From Butyrivibrio sp. X503 (GTDB taxonomy: Bacteria; Bacillota; Clostridia; Lachnospirales; Lachnospiraceae): a stretch of DNA of 64,000 nt. The notes beneath the pieces were generated by a model, which ran no database searches, had not been told where the DNA came from, and saw only the letters and a program-made list of their open reading frames with translations. Positions 45,719 to 54,744 of the stretch are shown piece after piece. The number at the start of each line of letters is the position of its first letter. The first letter of the stretch is position 1. Where the stretch lies: assembly GCF_003625475.1 (NCBI RefSeq), contig NZ_RAIQ01000010.1:1-64000 (forward strand). The letters are read 5' to 3'. A program made the translations under genes and the position numbers.

Positions 45719-48565
45719 TTACTGTGCAACTTCCGTAACAGTAAATCCTACCTTCTCAAATATCTCCGCAACCCTCATGAAACCTGCAGCTTTACCTTTC
45801 TCTTTTGACAAAGCATCAATTGCCTCAATGTACTCAGGTGAAGAAGTATCAACAACCGGTATATCCAAAGCATACAGCTTGCCTTCATAAGTAAAATAGC
45901 ATCTCTTAGCCAAAGTACCGTCTTCGCAAAGAGTCTTCACTACCGGTACACTAAGATCGGTAATCGATCCAAAGCCAAGCTCCAGCACCTTGTACGAATG
46001 AGCGTTACTTCCGCCTCTGGGTGCTCTGGTCTTCTCTTCTATGGGAATATATACGCGCGGTCCGTCATTTACACTGTATACCAAACCACGACCATTATTC
46101 TCGACGCCGGGAACAGAGGCTGTATCCGACTGTCCACCGGACACACTATCCATAGGCTTCTCGCCAACAGTACCGGCAACTGCTTCGTCTTTATCTTCGG
46201 ATACTTTAAGATGAAGATCCTCGAGTGTGATCGATACATTTCCCGTAAGCGATGAAAAGCTTACCGTATATGATCCGTCTTCGTTTTTGTTAAGGCTATA
46301 TGCATACTTGTCAGTCTCTCCTGAAAGCTGTCCGTCATCAGAAAGAACGTGACCGGGAGTTGCCCTAAAAGTTATCTTTCCTTCAATGGGTGTTTCTCCG
46401 GAAACAGACTTGGTTTCTGTATACCACTTCTTATCCATACCATTCTGTGTAAATCCGGAATAATCAAAAACTATATTCTCTGTTTCTTCCACCTCAACAG
46501 AATGATACTGATAATCTACTGTCAGATATTCTTTTTCCGGAAGCTCCTCATCGCTGAAACTGTTGATGATATGGATAGTGCCGTGCTGTGCGTTAGCGTC
46601 TTCATAACCGGCTCCCATAAACTCATCATATCTTCGTATAGCCCCGGAATAGTAATTAACCACCACACAGTTATTCTCAGGAAGCCCGCCACTTATCACT
46701 TCTCCTCCGAGATTGTAGATAACGAAATTGTCTCCATTACCCTCATCATCTATGGCATATCCTGTTCTTCCGCCCAATACCTGTCCGCCTTCATTATTGT
46801 TTACGACAGTTCCGGTTGGATTGATAACGAAGAAATAATTGTTTTCTATCTTTCCAAAGTTAAATGGAACATTGGCATTATTATCGATAATTGTTCCGTA
46901 ATTATTCTTCACAACAGCGCTTTTATCCGCATTTTCATTAATGATACCGTCATTCCTGTTTACATATCCCCTGTTGGTCTCCATGACCTCATTATCAGCT
47001 ATGTTTTCCACGCTCTCATTCCTGGGATTATTCGGAACAGTTTCTTTTTCTACATTATTCACAGCTGAGCCGTCACTCGGAGTATCCCCATTATCAACTA
47101 CTACATCCGTTACTTCACCGTGGTCTTCACTGATCTCAGAAACAATAAGATTAAGCATCTCAGGTGAAAGCGCAACATCCCCGGTAAGAGAAGAAATGTT
47201 TACCGTATAAGATCCGTCTTCATTCTTACTAAGAGCATACGCTATCTTATCCGTCTCTCCTGAAAGCTGTCCGTTATCGGAAAGAGAATAACCGTCTTTT
47301 GCCTTAAGCGTGATTGTACCGGCGATCTCAACAGGTTCACCATTTTTAGCAGTCTGGATATACTGTGTGTAATCCACATCATCCCGCACAAAATTGTCAT
47401 ATGTAACGTCTGTGTTATCGGCATCATATAATTCCACACTGTTGTATCTATTCTCTACCGTAACAAAATCTTTGTCGGTATCGCCTTTTTCACCAAACTT
47501 ATTGGTAATGTGGATTGTTCCGTTGCAGGTAATTTCACCGTCAGGTGTATCTACCGTATTTTTCAGATCACCGTAATAATAATTTCTGATAGTCAGATCA
47601 TCTTCAGATTTAGCTCCGCTTACTACCGTTCCGCCTCTGTTATTTGCAACAACAGCGCTGCTGATTCGAGCGTCATCAGGATCGAGTGTACTTCCGTAAA
47701 CAACACCGCCCGTATAATTATTCTGCACAGCGCCTTCTTCAACAATAGTAGCTTCAGAATAATTCTCTACAATATTTCCGCTGTTCTCACCGACACTGCC
47801 GTTATTGGCTATGATCAAAGCCGAATTGTTGCCCACTGCTTTGTCATTATTCTCAATTATGTCAGTATTATTACCTACATAACCGGCATTGCACAAAACA
47901 CGACCGGCGTTATTGATAACAGTGGCATCCGTATCATTTAATTCAACATAATAATTGTTGTTGATAATGCGATCTCTGTTGTTGTTAACAGTATTATTAT
48001 TATCAATGACATCATGCTTGTTTTCGCCTACAACGCCATTATTACTTATAACCCTCGAATTATTTTCACCAACAACTCCGTTTTTATCGTTATTGACTAT
48101 CTCAGCGTTATTGGTAAAAACAAGCCCGTTATTGTTTAAGATCGTACCGTCATTGGCCCCAACTGTAGAATAATTTGTGTTGATCTTTCCATAGTTGGCT
48201 TCAATATATTCACCTGTCGCAGGAGCAGCTTCAGGTTCTGATTCAGGAACAGTCGCCTGTTCAGCATCAGGCGCAGGCTCTGCTGTAGTCTCAGGTGCAG
48301 GTTCTTCTGTAGTCTCCGGCGTACTCTCAGTTGCGGATTCCTGTACAGCCTCAGGTGCAGGTTCCGTCGCTGCCTCAGATGCATCTTCTGATGCATTTTC
48401 CTGTGAAGCCTCCATTGCTACCTCTTTAGTCTCATCATCAGCACTCTCCTCGGCAGCATACGAATCCACCTGCATTGTCATGCCAGCAACAATAGGAGTA
48501 AACACCATCGCTGCTGATAATAAAATCCTCGCAAGTTCTTTTGAAACAAATCTCTGTCTTCTCAT
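45719..48565 (-). CDS. Secreted heptad-repeat surface protein 2, two-module form
   Basis: 948 residues. Signal peptide (to about 38), an Ala/Glu/Pro/Thr linker (about 39-118), then 21 heptads (about 124-276; NYGKINT, NYSTVGA, NNGLVFT, NAGRVLC), cap YTGGVVYGS and the first module (IHITNKFGEKG to DGSYTVNISSL). A second, shorter heptad block (about 535-600) ends NNEGGQVLGG and leads to a second module copy. The C-terminal domain (about 850-945) has LCEDGTLAKRCYFTYEG and AGFMRVAEIFEKVGF, the divergent version of that in proteins 1 and 5. Likely arose by internal duplication. No wall anchor seen. Confidence 0.8.
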   Translation of the reverse strand: MRRQRFVSKELARILLSAAMVFTPIVAGMTMQVDSYAAEESADDETKEVAMEASQENASEDASEAATEPAPEAVQESATESTPETTEEPAPETTAEPAPDAEQATVPESEPEAAPATGEYIEANYGKINTNYSTVGANDGTILNNNGLVFTNNAEIVNNDKNGVVGENNSRVISNNGVVGENKHDVIDNNNTVNNNRDRIINNNYYVELNDTDATVINNAGRVLCNAGYVGNNTDIIENNDKAVGNNSALIIANNGSVGENSGNIVENYSEATIVEEGAVQNNYTGGVVYGSTLDPDDARISSAVVANNRGGTVVSGAKSEDDLTIRNYYYGDLKNTVDTPDGEITCNGTIHITNKFGEKGDTDKDFVTVENRYNSVELYDADNTDVTYDNFVRDDVDYTQYIQTAKNGEPVEIAGTITLKAKDGYSLSDNGQLSGETDKIAYALSKNEDGSYTVNISSLTGDVALSPEMLNLIVSEISEDHGEVTDVVVDNGDTPSDGSAVNNVEKETVPNNPRNESVENIADNEVMETNRGYVNRNDGIINENADKSAVVKNNYGTIIDNNANVPFNFGKIENNYFFVINPTGTVVNNNEGGQVLGGRTGYAIDDEGNGDNFVIYNLGGEVISGGLPENNCVVVNYYSGAIRRYDEFMGAGYEDANAQHGTIHIINSFSDEELPEKEYLTVDYQYHSVEVEETENIVFDYSGFTQNGMDKKWYTETKSVSGETPIEGKITFRATPGHVLSDDGQLSGETDKYAYSLNKNEDGSYTVSFSSLTGNVSITLEDLHLKVSEDKDEAVAGTVGEKPMDSVSGGQSDTASVPGVENNGRGLVYSVNDGPRVYIPIEEKTRAPRGGSNAHSYKVLELGFGSITDLSVPVVKTLCEDGTLAKRCYFTYEGKLYALDIPVVDTSSPEYIEAIDALSKEKGKAAGFMRVAEIFEKVGFTVTEVAQ
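46776..46983 (-). repeat. Second heptad block, surface protein 2
   Basis: About seven to eight units (NRGYVNR, NDGIINE, NYGTIID, NFGKIEN) ending in the cap EGGQVLGG. Less regular than the first block. Confidence 0.7.
47690..48196 (-). repeat. First heptad block, surface protein 2
   Basis: 21 units of N-x-x-x-[V/I]-x-x; three of them have two extra residues (such as NDKNGVVGE). The most regular block of the cluster, with N at position 1 in every unit I could align. Confidence 0.85.
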
Positions 48566-48632
48566 TTCCCTCTCCTTTTAAGCGTTTTATTTTTCCCCAT
48601 ATGAATATCAAATTGTTTTAAAATCTTTTCAC

Positions 48633-49616
48633 TCAATGATTTTTGCTGACACTAAGATGCAGATCCTTAAGCGTGATCTCAGCATTTCCATTAAGATCTG
48701 TGATATTCACTGTATAAGAGCCATCGCGGTGCTTATCAAGTGTGTATGAAAACTTATCTGTTTCCCCGCTTGTTTTTCCTGTATCACATAGCTTGTATCC
48801 ATGTTTAGCTTTAAGCGTAATGGAAGAATTGACCTGAACGGGTTCACCGTTTTCAGCAACAAGCGCATACTCTTTTTCATCAAAATCGCTGTAAACAAAG
48901 CCTGTATATGACACGTCTACGTTGTCGGCATCCTTGATTTCCACGAAATGATAATGCTTATCTACGCTGATGAAACTCTTATCAACAACACCCTTTTCAT
49001 CCGCGATCGCATCTACACCTTCCTCGGAAAAGTCATTGAGGATATGGATCTTACCGATCTCTCCGCCTTCATCATTGGTGGGATTATCATAATTTCCCAA
49101 AACCTCACCATAATAAAAGTTGGTTACAGTAAGCAGGTCATCGGAATCATAACCGGCATAGAGCCTTCCGCCGTTGTTATATGTAACGGTTCCGCTTCCC
49201 TTTTCCGCTTCTCCGTTTTCATCATATTCAGCGCCTCCGACTACAGAAGCAGTCTCATTGTTGTTAAGCACGTTTCCGGTAATATTAAACACCAGCGCAT
49301 TATGGTAATTGTTGTTTATCTCACCATAGTTGTTATGCACGCCCATTTCGTTGTAATCAACTGTTCCAAAGTTGTTTTCAACTCCCCATTCCTGAGCGTA
49401 ATTCCATCCTAGGAAACCATAGTTGTTTGAAATGGAACCATCATTCTTATCAACAGTTCCGAAATTGTTTACCATGTTTTCCGACAAGAATTCCACATAA
49501 CCGCCTTCCGGATTATCCGAAACCGGCTCCGCCGCAAACGTTGTGATCGGCATAAGCATGACCGATGTCGACAGCAAAGCAGCTACTGCTTTCTTTGAAA
49601 AAATTTTGTTTCTCAT
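48633..49616 (-). CDS. Secreted heptad-repeat surface protein 3, short form
   Basis: 327 residues. Signal peptide (about 1-28, ITTFAAE), then DNPEGGYVEFLSENMVN, about ten heptad-like units (about 50-128; NFGTVDK, NDGSISN, NYGEINN), cap ETASVVGG, and one module: NFYYGEV, GKIHILNDFSEEG, VDKHYHFVEI, TLKAKHGYKLCDTG, DGSYTVNITDL and ITLKDLHLSV. It stops there, without the C-terminal domain of proteins 1, 2 and 5. Closest to protein 4; the pair probably reflects a tandem duplication. Confidence 0.78.
   Translation of the reverse strand: MRNKIFSKKAVAALLSTSVMLMPITTFAAEPVSDNPEGGYVEFLSENMVNNFGTVDKNDGSISNNYGFLGWNYAQEWGVENNFGTVDYNEMGVHNNYGEINNNYHNALVFNITGNVLNNNETASVVGGAEYDENGEAEKGSGTVTYNNGGRLYAGYDSDDLLTVTNFYYGEVLGNYDNPTNDEGGEIGKIHILNDFSEEGVDAIADEKGVVDKSFISVDKHYHFVEIKDADNVDVSYTGFVYSDFDEKEYALVAENGEPVQVNSSITLKAKHGYKLCDTGKTSGETDKFSYTLDKHRDGSYTVNITDLNGNAEITLKDLHLSVSKNH
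49235..49469 (-). repeat. Heptad block, surface protein 3
   Basis: About ten units with more insertions than in proteins 1 and 2; NFGTVD occurs twice. Confidence 0.7.
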
Positions 49617-49683
49617 TTACTCTCTCCTTTTTGTTTTTATTTTTATCAGGTCAAAAAACGACCATAATAAACCTGTTACACGC

Positions 49684-50676
49684 TCACGCTCCGATAATAT
49701 CCAGATGAAGCTCTTTTAGCGAGATCTCAGCATCCCCTGACAACGAAGTAATCCTCACCGTATAAGAACCGTCATCATTCTTATCAAGAACATAAGACAG
49801 CTTGCCCGTATCCCCTTCAAGCAGACCGTCATCAATAAGCTCATAGCCATCCCCGGCTTTTATCGTGATTGTTGATGTTATATTGACAGGCTCCGAACCT
49901 TCAGAAATCTCTGCATAATGTTTTTTATTATAGTCGCCAACAGTAAATCCTTCATAGATAATATCAGCATTGCCGGCATCTTTTACATCAACGTAGTGAT
50001 AATGCTTATCTACCGTGATGAAATCATTGTTTTCAATTCCTTCTTCGGAAAAATCGTTTATAATATGGATCTTACCTTTGTTAGGCTCATTCTCGCCCGA
50101 TGCAGCGCGGGTATAGCCCTGAACAATATCACCGTAATAATAATTATTTATTGTCAAAAGGTCATCAGAACAATATCCGTTTACAACAGTTCCGCCAATG
50201 TTATTGACAACAGTACTATCAGTTCCTTCTGATTCGTCAAAAGAGCTTTCTACGTCGTACTGTCTTCCGCCGATCACACCGGCTTCCTCGAAATTATTGA
50301 CAACAGTTCCGCCGACATTGGCAACATAACCGCGTCTGAAATTATTGGTCACTTCCCCAAAGTTAAAATAGACCAATCCGCTATTTTGGCTTATCGTGCC
50401 AAAATTATTCAGAACTTCCGAATCCTGATTGTCTGCGCCGATCACGCCGTGATTATTCTCAATAGACGAATCGTTGGTATCGACAGTGCCATAGTTATTT
50501 GCCATGTATTCCGACACATACTCTACAAATCCATCTTTTGGATTGTCAGAAGTTACAGGCTGTTCCCACGCAAAAGCACTGACAGGTATTAGCATCGCGC
50601 CTAACGCAGGTGCGGTCGCAAACGACGCCGACAACAGTATTGCCACAACATTCTTAGAAAAACTCTTTTTCCTCAT
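49684..50676 (-). CDS. Secreted heptad-repeat surface protein 4, short form
   Basis: 330 residues, same plan as protein 3: signal peptide (to about 36, PVSAFAWE), DNPKDGFVEYVSEYMAN, about nine heptad-like units (about 60-135; NYGTVDT, NDSSIEN, NFGTISQ, NFGEVTN), cap EEAGVIGG, then NYYYGDI, GKIHIINDFSEEG, VDKHYHYVDV, TIKAGDGYELIDDG and ISLKELHLDI. No C-terminal domain. The two N-terminal GFVEY/GYVEF segments before the repeats are specific to proteins 3 and 4. Confidence 0.78.
   Translation of the reverse strand: MRKKSFSKNVVAILLSASFATAPALGAMLIPVSAFAWEQPVTSDNPKDGFVEYVSEYMANNYGTVDTNDSSIENNHGVIGADNQDSEVLNNFGTISQNSGLVYFNFGEVTNNFRRGYVANVGGTVVNNFEEAGVIGGRQYDVESSFDESEGTDSTVVNNIGGTVVNGYCSDDLLTINNYYYGDIVQGYTRAASGENEPNKGKIHIINDFSEEGIENNDFITVDKHYHYVDVKDAGNADIIYEGFTVGDYNKKHYAEISEGSEPVNITSTITIKAGDGYELIDDGLLEGDTGKLSYVLDKNDDGSYTVRITSLSGDAEISLKELHLDIIGA
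50265..50499 (-). repeat. Heptad block, surface protein 4
   Basis: About nine units, several stretched; ends in GVIGG. Confidence 0.7.
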
Positions 50677-50710
50677 ATAACTCTCCTTTCACACATATAG
50701 TTTTTGCTAT

Positions 50711-50753
50711 AAAAAAATAGAGGAAATACCGGTGTTCCCCAGTATTTCCCCTA
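50711..50753 (-). terminator. Terminator after surface protein 5 gene
   Basis: 12-bp stem with one wobble (AGGGGAAATAC / GTATTTCCTCT on the minus strand), then ATTTTTTT. Confidence 0.85.
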
Positions 50754-50774
50754 TTAATTTATTCATGTCATTGA

Positions 50775-52454
50775 TTATTCGGCAGCTTCCTGCTCTTCTA
50801 CTACCTTAGTAGCAAATCCGAGCTTCTCAAAGATCTGTGTGATTCTAAGGAAACCGGCTGTATGAGCGGGCTCTTTATCCAATGTATCAAGACCTTCTGC
50901 ATACGCGGGTGCAACAAGGTCGAATGCAGGAATAAACATTACATATTCCTGATCCTTGTAATCGAAATGGCATCTCTTAGCTACAGGCACCTTCTCGCAA
51001 AGATACTTGATAACATCAGGTGTCATATCAATCTTATCACCAAAGTAAATATCAACAACCTCAAGCGCTGCAATATCATTACCGTTAGCAGCTACCTGCT
51101 TCTGAACCTGCTCAGTGATGCTCTTGATAGCAGCATCCGTGAGATTGAAGCCTGCGGGTGCAGCTTTCTCAGCAGCGCTTCCTGAATTTGAGTTATCAGA
51201 TGAAGAATGACTGCTCTCCTTTACTACGATAACTTCATCTTCTTTAATCTCATCAAGGTTTACTACAGTGTCGCCAATCTTAACTTCTGAAGCTTCATCA
51301 CCCGTCAGCTCTGAAACGATAAGATGAAGCATCTCGGGCGTAAGAAGAACACTACCCTTAAGTGAATTGATGTTAACAGTATATGAGCCGTCTTCATTCT
51401 TTCCAAGGCTATATGAAATTTTCTCAAGCTCTCCGCTAGTCTGACCATCATCAGTAATCTTATATCCATCGTTCGCTTTAATTGTAATAATTCCTGTGAT
51501 AGGAATATCAACTTTATTGACACCGGTCTGAACCCAAACTCCTACGTGGTGAGTTCCGCCATCCTCGAGTTTTTCCGCTACAAACTGAAATGAGTCCCCA
51601 TCATCCCATGTATAAGTAGCTGTCACATTATCGATATCATCAAATTGCACTCCATGATACTGATTATCCACAAGAACAAGATCATCATCCTTGTACTCAT
51701 CCTTGCCATAATTATTAATGATATGAACTTTACCTAATCTATTTTGATCAAGATCTCTATAGACTGAAATGCCACCCAAAAAGCCATATTCATCAGCAAA
51801 ATCAGTATTGTATCCCGTATCAATATGTCCGGAATAAGATTCATTGATAGTTATAACATCATTTTCTCCGGCTCCATTAATAATATTGCCATAATTGATA
51901 TTAACCGTGTTAATATATGGACCTTCATTCGCTTCTTTATCACAGTACGTTCCGGGATAACCTATAACTGTTCCGGTAGGGAGGTTTCTATCTACATTTC
52001 CCGTGCTATTGTAAACATATCCACTGTTATCTCCTACTTCACCGTCATTTTTAAAAATAGCTGTATATTTAGCGGTATTATCTACATGACCTGTATTATT
52101 ATTAACCTCGTAATTGTTTTCATCAATTTGACCGTCATTATATCTTACGGCGTTATTGTTATCCTTTACATATGCACCATCACTGTTATGTTCAATAATG
52201 CCTTCATTTTTTGTCACAGTGCCATTGTTAACATCCATGATCTTGCCAAAAGGAACTTCATCCACCGGCTCATCAAGCGGAGCATTATTATCAGGGATAG
52301 GATCTGCACCAAGATCTTCAGCTTGAATAACGCTATCCATCTCCGCATGCGCATCAATCGGTGCTGCCATACTTCCAAAAATCGGTGCAATCACAATTGT
52401 TGCAGCCATTAAAATTACTGCTAATTTTTTCGAAATAAATTCTTTTCTTCTCAT
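50775..52454 (-). CDS. Secreted heptad-repeat surface protein 5
   Basis: 559 residues. Signal peptide (to about 37, PIDAHAE), acidic spacer, about twelve heptad-like units (about 76-165; NNGTVTK, NEGIIEH, NDGQIDE, NDGEVGD), cap PTGTVIG, module with KVHIINNYG, VDNQYHGVQF, TIKANDGYKITDDGQTSGE and DGSYTVNINSL, a Ser/Asn linker (about 420-440), and the C-terminal domain with MTPDVIKYLCEKVPVAKRC, nearly identical to protein 1. Its 5' end faces the nucleotidase-like genes across a 606-base spacer. It is the first of the five in transcription order. Confidence 0.8.
   Translation of the reverse strand: MRRKEFISKKLAVILMAATIVIAPIFGSMAAPIDAHAEMDSVIQAEDLGADPIPDNNAPLDEPVDEVPFGKIMDVNNGTVTKNEGIIEHNSDGAYVKDNNNAVRYNDGQIDENNYEVNNNTGHVDNTAKYTAIFKNDGEVGDNSGYVYNSTGNVDRNLPTGTVIGYPGTYCDKEANEGPYINTVNINYGNIINGAGENDVITINESYSGHIDTGYNTDFADEYGFLGGISVYRDLDQNRLGKVHIINNYGKDEYKDDDLVLVDNQYHGVQFDDIDNVTATYTWDDGDSFQFVAEKLEDGGTHHVGVWVQTGVNKVDIPITGIITIKANDGYKITDDGQTSGELEKISYSLGKNEDGSYTVNINSLKGSVLLTPEMLHLIVSELTGDEASEVKIGDTVVNLDEIKEDEVIVVKESSHSSSDNSNSGSAAEKAAPAGFNLTDAAIKSITEQVQKQVAANGNDIAALEVVDIYFGDKIDMTPDVIKYLCEKVPVAKRCHFDYKDQEYVMFIPAFDLVAPAYAEGLDTLDKEPAHTAGFLRITQIFEKLGFATKVVEEQEAAE
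51960..52229 (-). repeat. Heptad block, surface protein 5
   Basis: About twelve units, with two longer breaks; Asn and V/I positions are kept. Confidence 0.7.
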
Positions 52455-53060
52455 ACTCTCTCCTTCTCGGTAGTATTAGTATTAGTCCGACACTTGTCCC
52501 CCTTTATGCAAAAGCCTGACCTGATTAGTATTTACTTATATATATTACCATTAATTTTATAAAAAGCTACATCTTTTTTAATATTATCCTGAATTATTTT
52601 TCTGATTGTGGAAACTCGATTTTTATTAACAGTTTCCACAATTTTATCCACAAATTTGTTCAAAGAAAAATCACATTTATAATTCAATCCAGTCATTATC
52701 ATGTTTTCATGAATTTATCGAGAAGATTTTTCGTAACCTTTGTTTGACATGTTTTTATAATTTTGCTACGGTGTACGAGTGTTCCCCAAACACAAAACGC
52801 TTATAAAAGGATAGGGTATTTTATAACATCGGAGCTTCGGCTCCAAGAAAGTTCGATATTCGCGTCAAAGCGAATTCTTTAATTATAGATGTGAGTAACA
52901 CTAAAATGATCTACAGTAATTGAATTTAAAAATCATATTCAAAAAATATCTAAACAGAATTCAAAATAAAAATCTCCAAACTAAACACCGTTTCTCATAT
53001 CTATAATATTCTATCCTGAATTAACACAAGAAAAATTCAACCATAAGGAGGTAAAGTATT
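52455..53060. other. AT-rich divergent spacer with inverted repeats
   Basis: 606 bases without a supported gene, between the divergent surface protein 5 and nucleotidase-like genes. It contains a perfect 12-bp inverted repeat (52605-52616 / 52631-52642), a TTATCCACA DnaA-box match at 52644-52652 beside a TTTCCACA, a TTGACA at about 52744 with a weak -10, and two adjacent hairpins at 52831-52844 (GGAGC-TTCG-GCTCC) and 52858-52875 (ATTCGC / GCGAAT). The hairpins would fall in the leader of the plus-strand operon. Confidence 0.65.
52605..52642. promoter_or_regulatory. Perfect 12-bp inverted repeat
   Basis: ATTGTGGAAACT and AGTTTCCACAAT flank a 14-base AT-rich loop. Position between divergent operons suits a shared operator. 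Confidence 0.45.
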
Positions 53061-54674
53061 TTGAGAAAAAAAATTTTTCTTAAAAGCATGCTGACAGCCG
53101 CAATGGCAATGAGCATGTTCTGTTCTACCGTAGGTGCGACTACCGCTTTCGCGGCAGGAGACGAAGTAGTATCTTTTGATATTTCCACAGACAGGATATG
53201 CAATGAAGAAAACAACTTTTTGGATAAATTATTAGAACAAGATCTATCCGAAAAAATAATTCTTGTTTCCACCAATGATACTCATGGTGCTCTTTTGGAT
53301 TTTACCTACGTTTCGCAGTTAAGAAACTTGCTCAAAGGAAAAGGCGCTGAAGTTCTTATTGTAGATTCAGGTGATTTTAGTACCGACAAAGACGTAAAAG
53401 GCGGCTATACGCAAAAGAGTACACTACTGGGAAAGCCTTCTAACAGCACAAAAGGTATTGCTCCGGTAAAAATAATGAACGCTGTAGGTTATGACGTCAT
53501 ATGTTTAGGTAATCATGAATTTGAAGATGACGTAACTGATTTAGATGCCATCCTTAATGAAATTGATTTCCCAATAGTGGATGCTAATATTTCGAAAAGC
53601 AAATATTCGGATAAAATTAAACCTCATTTAGTTTTAGGCGAGAATGCAAATATAGGCTTTTTCGGTCTCGATACCCTAGAAAACAATAGTTGGTATGAAG
53701 ATTATAAATTTGAGCATTCTGAAAATGCAGCTTCTTTACATGATAAAGCAAAGACTGAGGTAGAAGCTTTAAAAAAAGCAGATGTAATTATCGGTCTAAC
53801 CCATCTTGGAGTTGATGATGCCCCGGGCGGAAAAGTATTTAAAGATACCAAAAAAAGCGAAAAATACATAGCCCCTACCAATCCCAATCAGGATACATAC
53901 GATAAATATGACAATCTATACCCTGAAGGAATCAGAAGTGTAGATTTATTTGCTGATGTTACCGGAATCGATCTTTTACTTGATGGTCATTCACATACAA
54001 CATTTACAGGATGTGCAAATTTTAAAGAATTCAACATTCAGTCGAACGGAATTCAGTTCCAGAATATCGGTGTTGTAGTAATAGGAAAAGATAATAGCGG
54101 CGAATATAAAATCGAAAATAGATTTCTGATTCCCGAGAAATATTATGATGAAATCGGTGAAGACAAACAGATTTCCGGTTATATCGGATATGTTCTTGAT
54201 ACCGTAAAAGAGCTTACCAAAAACAACAAAAAAATAGATGCAGAAAAAGCCAGAAAAGAAATAAAGGATTACGATCCTGATACAGACTATTCTAAATACT
54301 ACATAGAAATCAATAAAGATACTTATAACACATTAGGAAACGCTAATTCATCCAATTCAAACAGATCATCTAAAAGATCCGGCAAAAACAAGCGTGACTT
54401 CATCGATGAAGCTGAAGACTCCGCTTCTATCGAGGCAAGTCTCCCCGAAAGCGAACTCGAAGCAGCTGATGCAGCAAGCAGCGCAAGCCTTGAAAATACA
54501 GACGCCGCAAACGATGCAAGTTCCGAGGACGAAGCAAATATCGAAGCATCATCTGAAGAGATATCTTCAGACGCTTCTTCAGCCGAACAGTCCAAAGATA
54601 ATTCAGGCAATAACGGTGGTCATCACCGTGAGCGTCATCACAATCGTAACCGAAAACACGGTTTCGGCGGCTGA
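53061..54674 (+). CDS. Secreted metallophosphatase of 5'-nucleotidase family, truncated form A
   Basis: 537 residues. TTG start fixed by AAGGAGG nine bases upstream. Signal peptide to about residue 31 (TTAFAAG). Metallophosphatase motifs are intact: STNDTHGA, VDSGDFS, GNHEFE, THLGVD and DGHSHT. The C-terminal nucleotidase domain present in the 41447 protein is missing; instead there is a helical stretch (about 370-430), a basic patch (RSSKRSGKNKR), an acidic Ala/Ser/Glu/Asp region of about 95 residues and a final His/Arg/Asn tail (HHRERHHNRNRKHG). Two inserts in the core are also unusual. Codon use is more AT-rich than in the 41447 gene. No anchor motif. Confidence 0.82.
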   Translation: MRKKIFLKSMLTAAMAMSMFCSTVGATTAFAAGDEVVSFDISTDRICNEENNFLDKLLEQDLSEKIILVSTNDTHGALLDFTYVSQLRNLLKGKGAEVLIVDSGDFSTDKDVKGGYTQKSTLLGKPSNSTKGIAPVKIMNAVGYDVICLGNHEFEDDVTDLDAILNEIDFPIVDANISKSKYSDKIKPHLVLGENANIGFFGLDTLENNSWYEDYKFEHSENAASLHDKAKTEVEALKKADVIIGLTHLGVDDAPGGKVFKDTKKSEKYIAPTNPNQDTYDKYDNLYPEGIRSVDLFADVTGIDLLLDGHSHTTFTGCANFKEFNIQSNGIQFQNIGVVVIGKDNSGEYKIENRFLIPEKYYDEIGEDKQISGYIGYVLDTVKELTKNNKKIDAEKARKEIKDYDPDTDYSKYYIEINKDTYNTLGNANSSNSNRSSKRSGKNKRDFIDEAEDSASIEASLPESELEAADAASSASLENTDAANDASSEDEANIEASSEEISSDASSAEQSKDNSGNNGGHHRERHHNRNRKHGFGG

Positions 54675-54744
54675 TGACGGTATCACCTTAACTATCTGAC
54701 ACATACAGCAACCCGTAAACACAACACATAGGAGGTGAATTACA

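Noticed and set aside
44860..48196. Regularly spaced AT-rich repeats that could suggest a CRISPR array or satellite
   Set aside because: Period is 21 bases, units are degenerate at DNA level but conserved as protein heptads in one long frame with signal peptide and ribosome site.
48195..48581. Ala/Ser-rich plus-strand open frame
   Set aside because: Antisense shadow of the Ala/Glu/Pro linker of surface protein 2.
52605..52652. DnaA-box matches as an origin of replication
   Set aside because: Only one exact box and one partial, no dnaA, dnaN or gidA nearby; kept only as a possible regulatory site.
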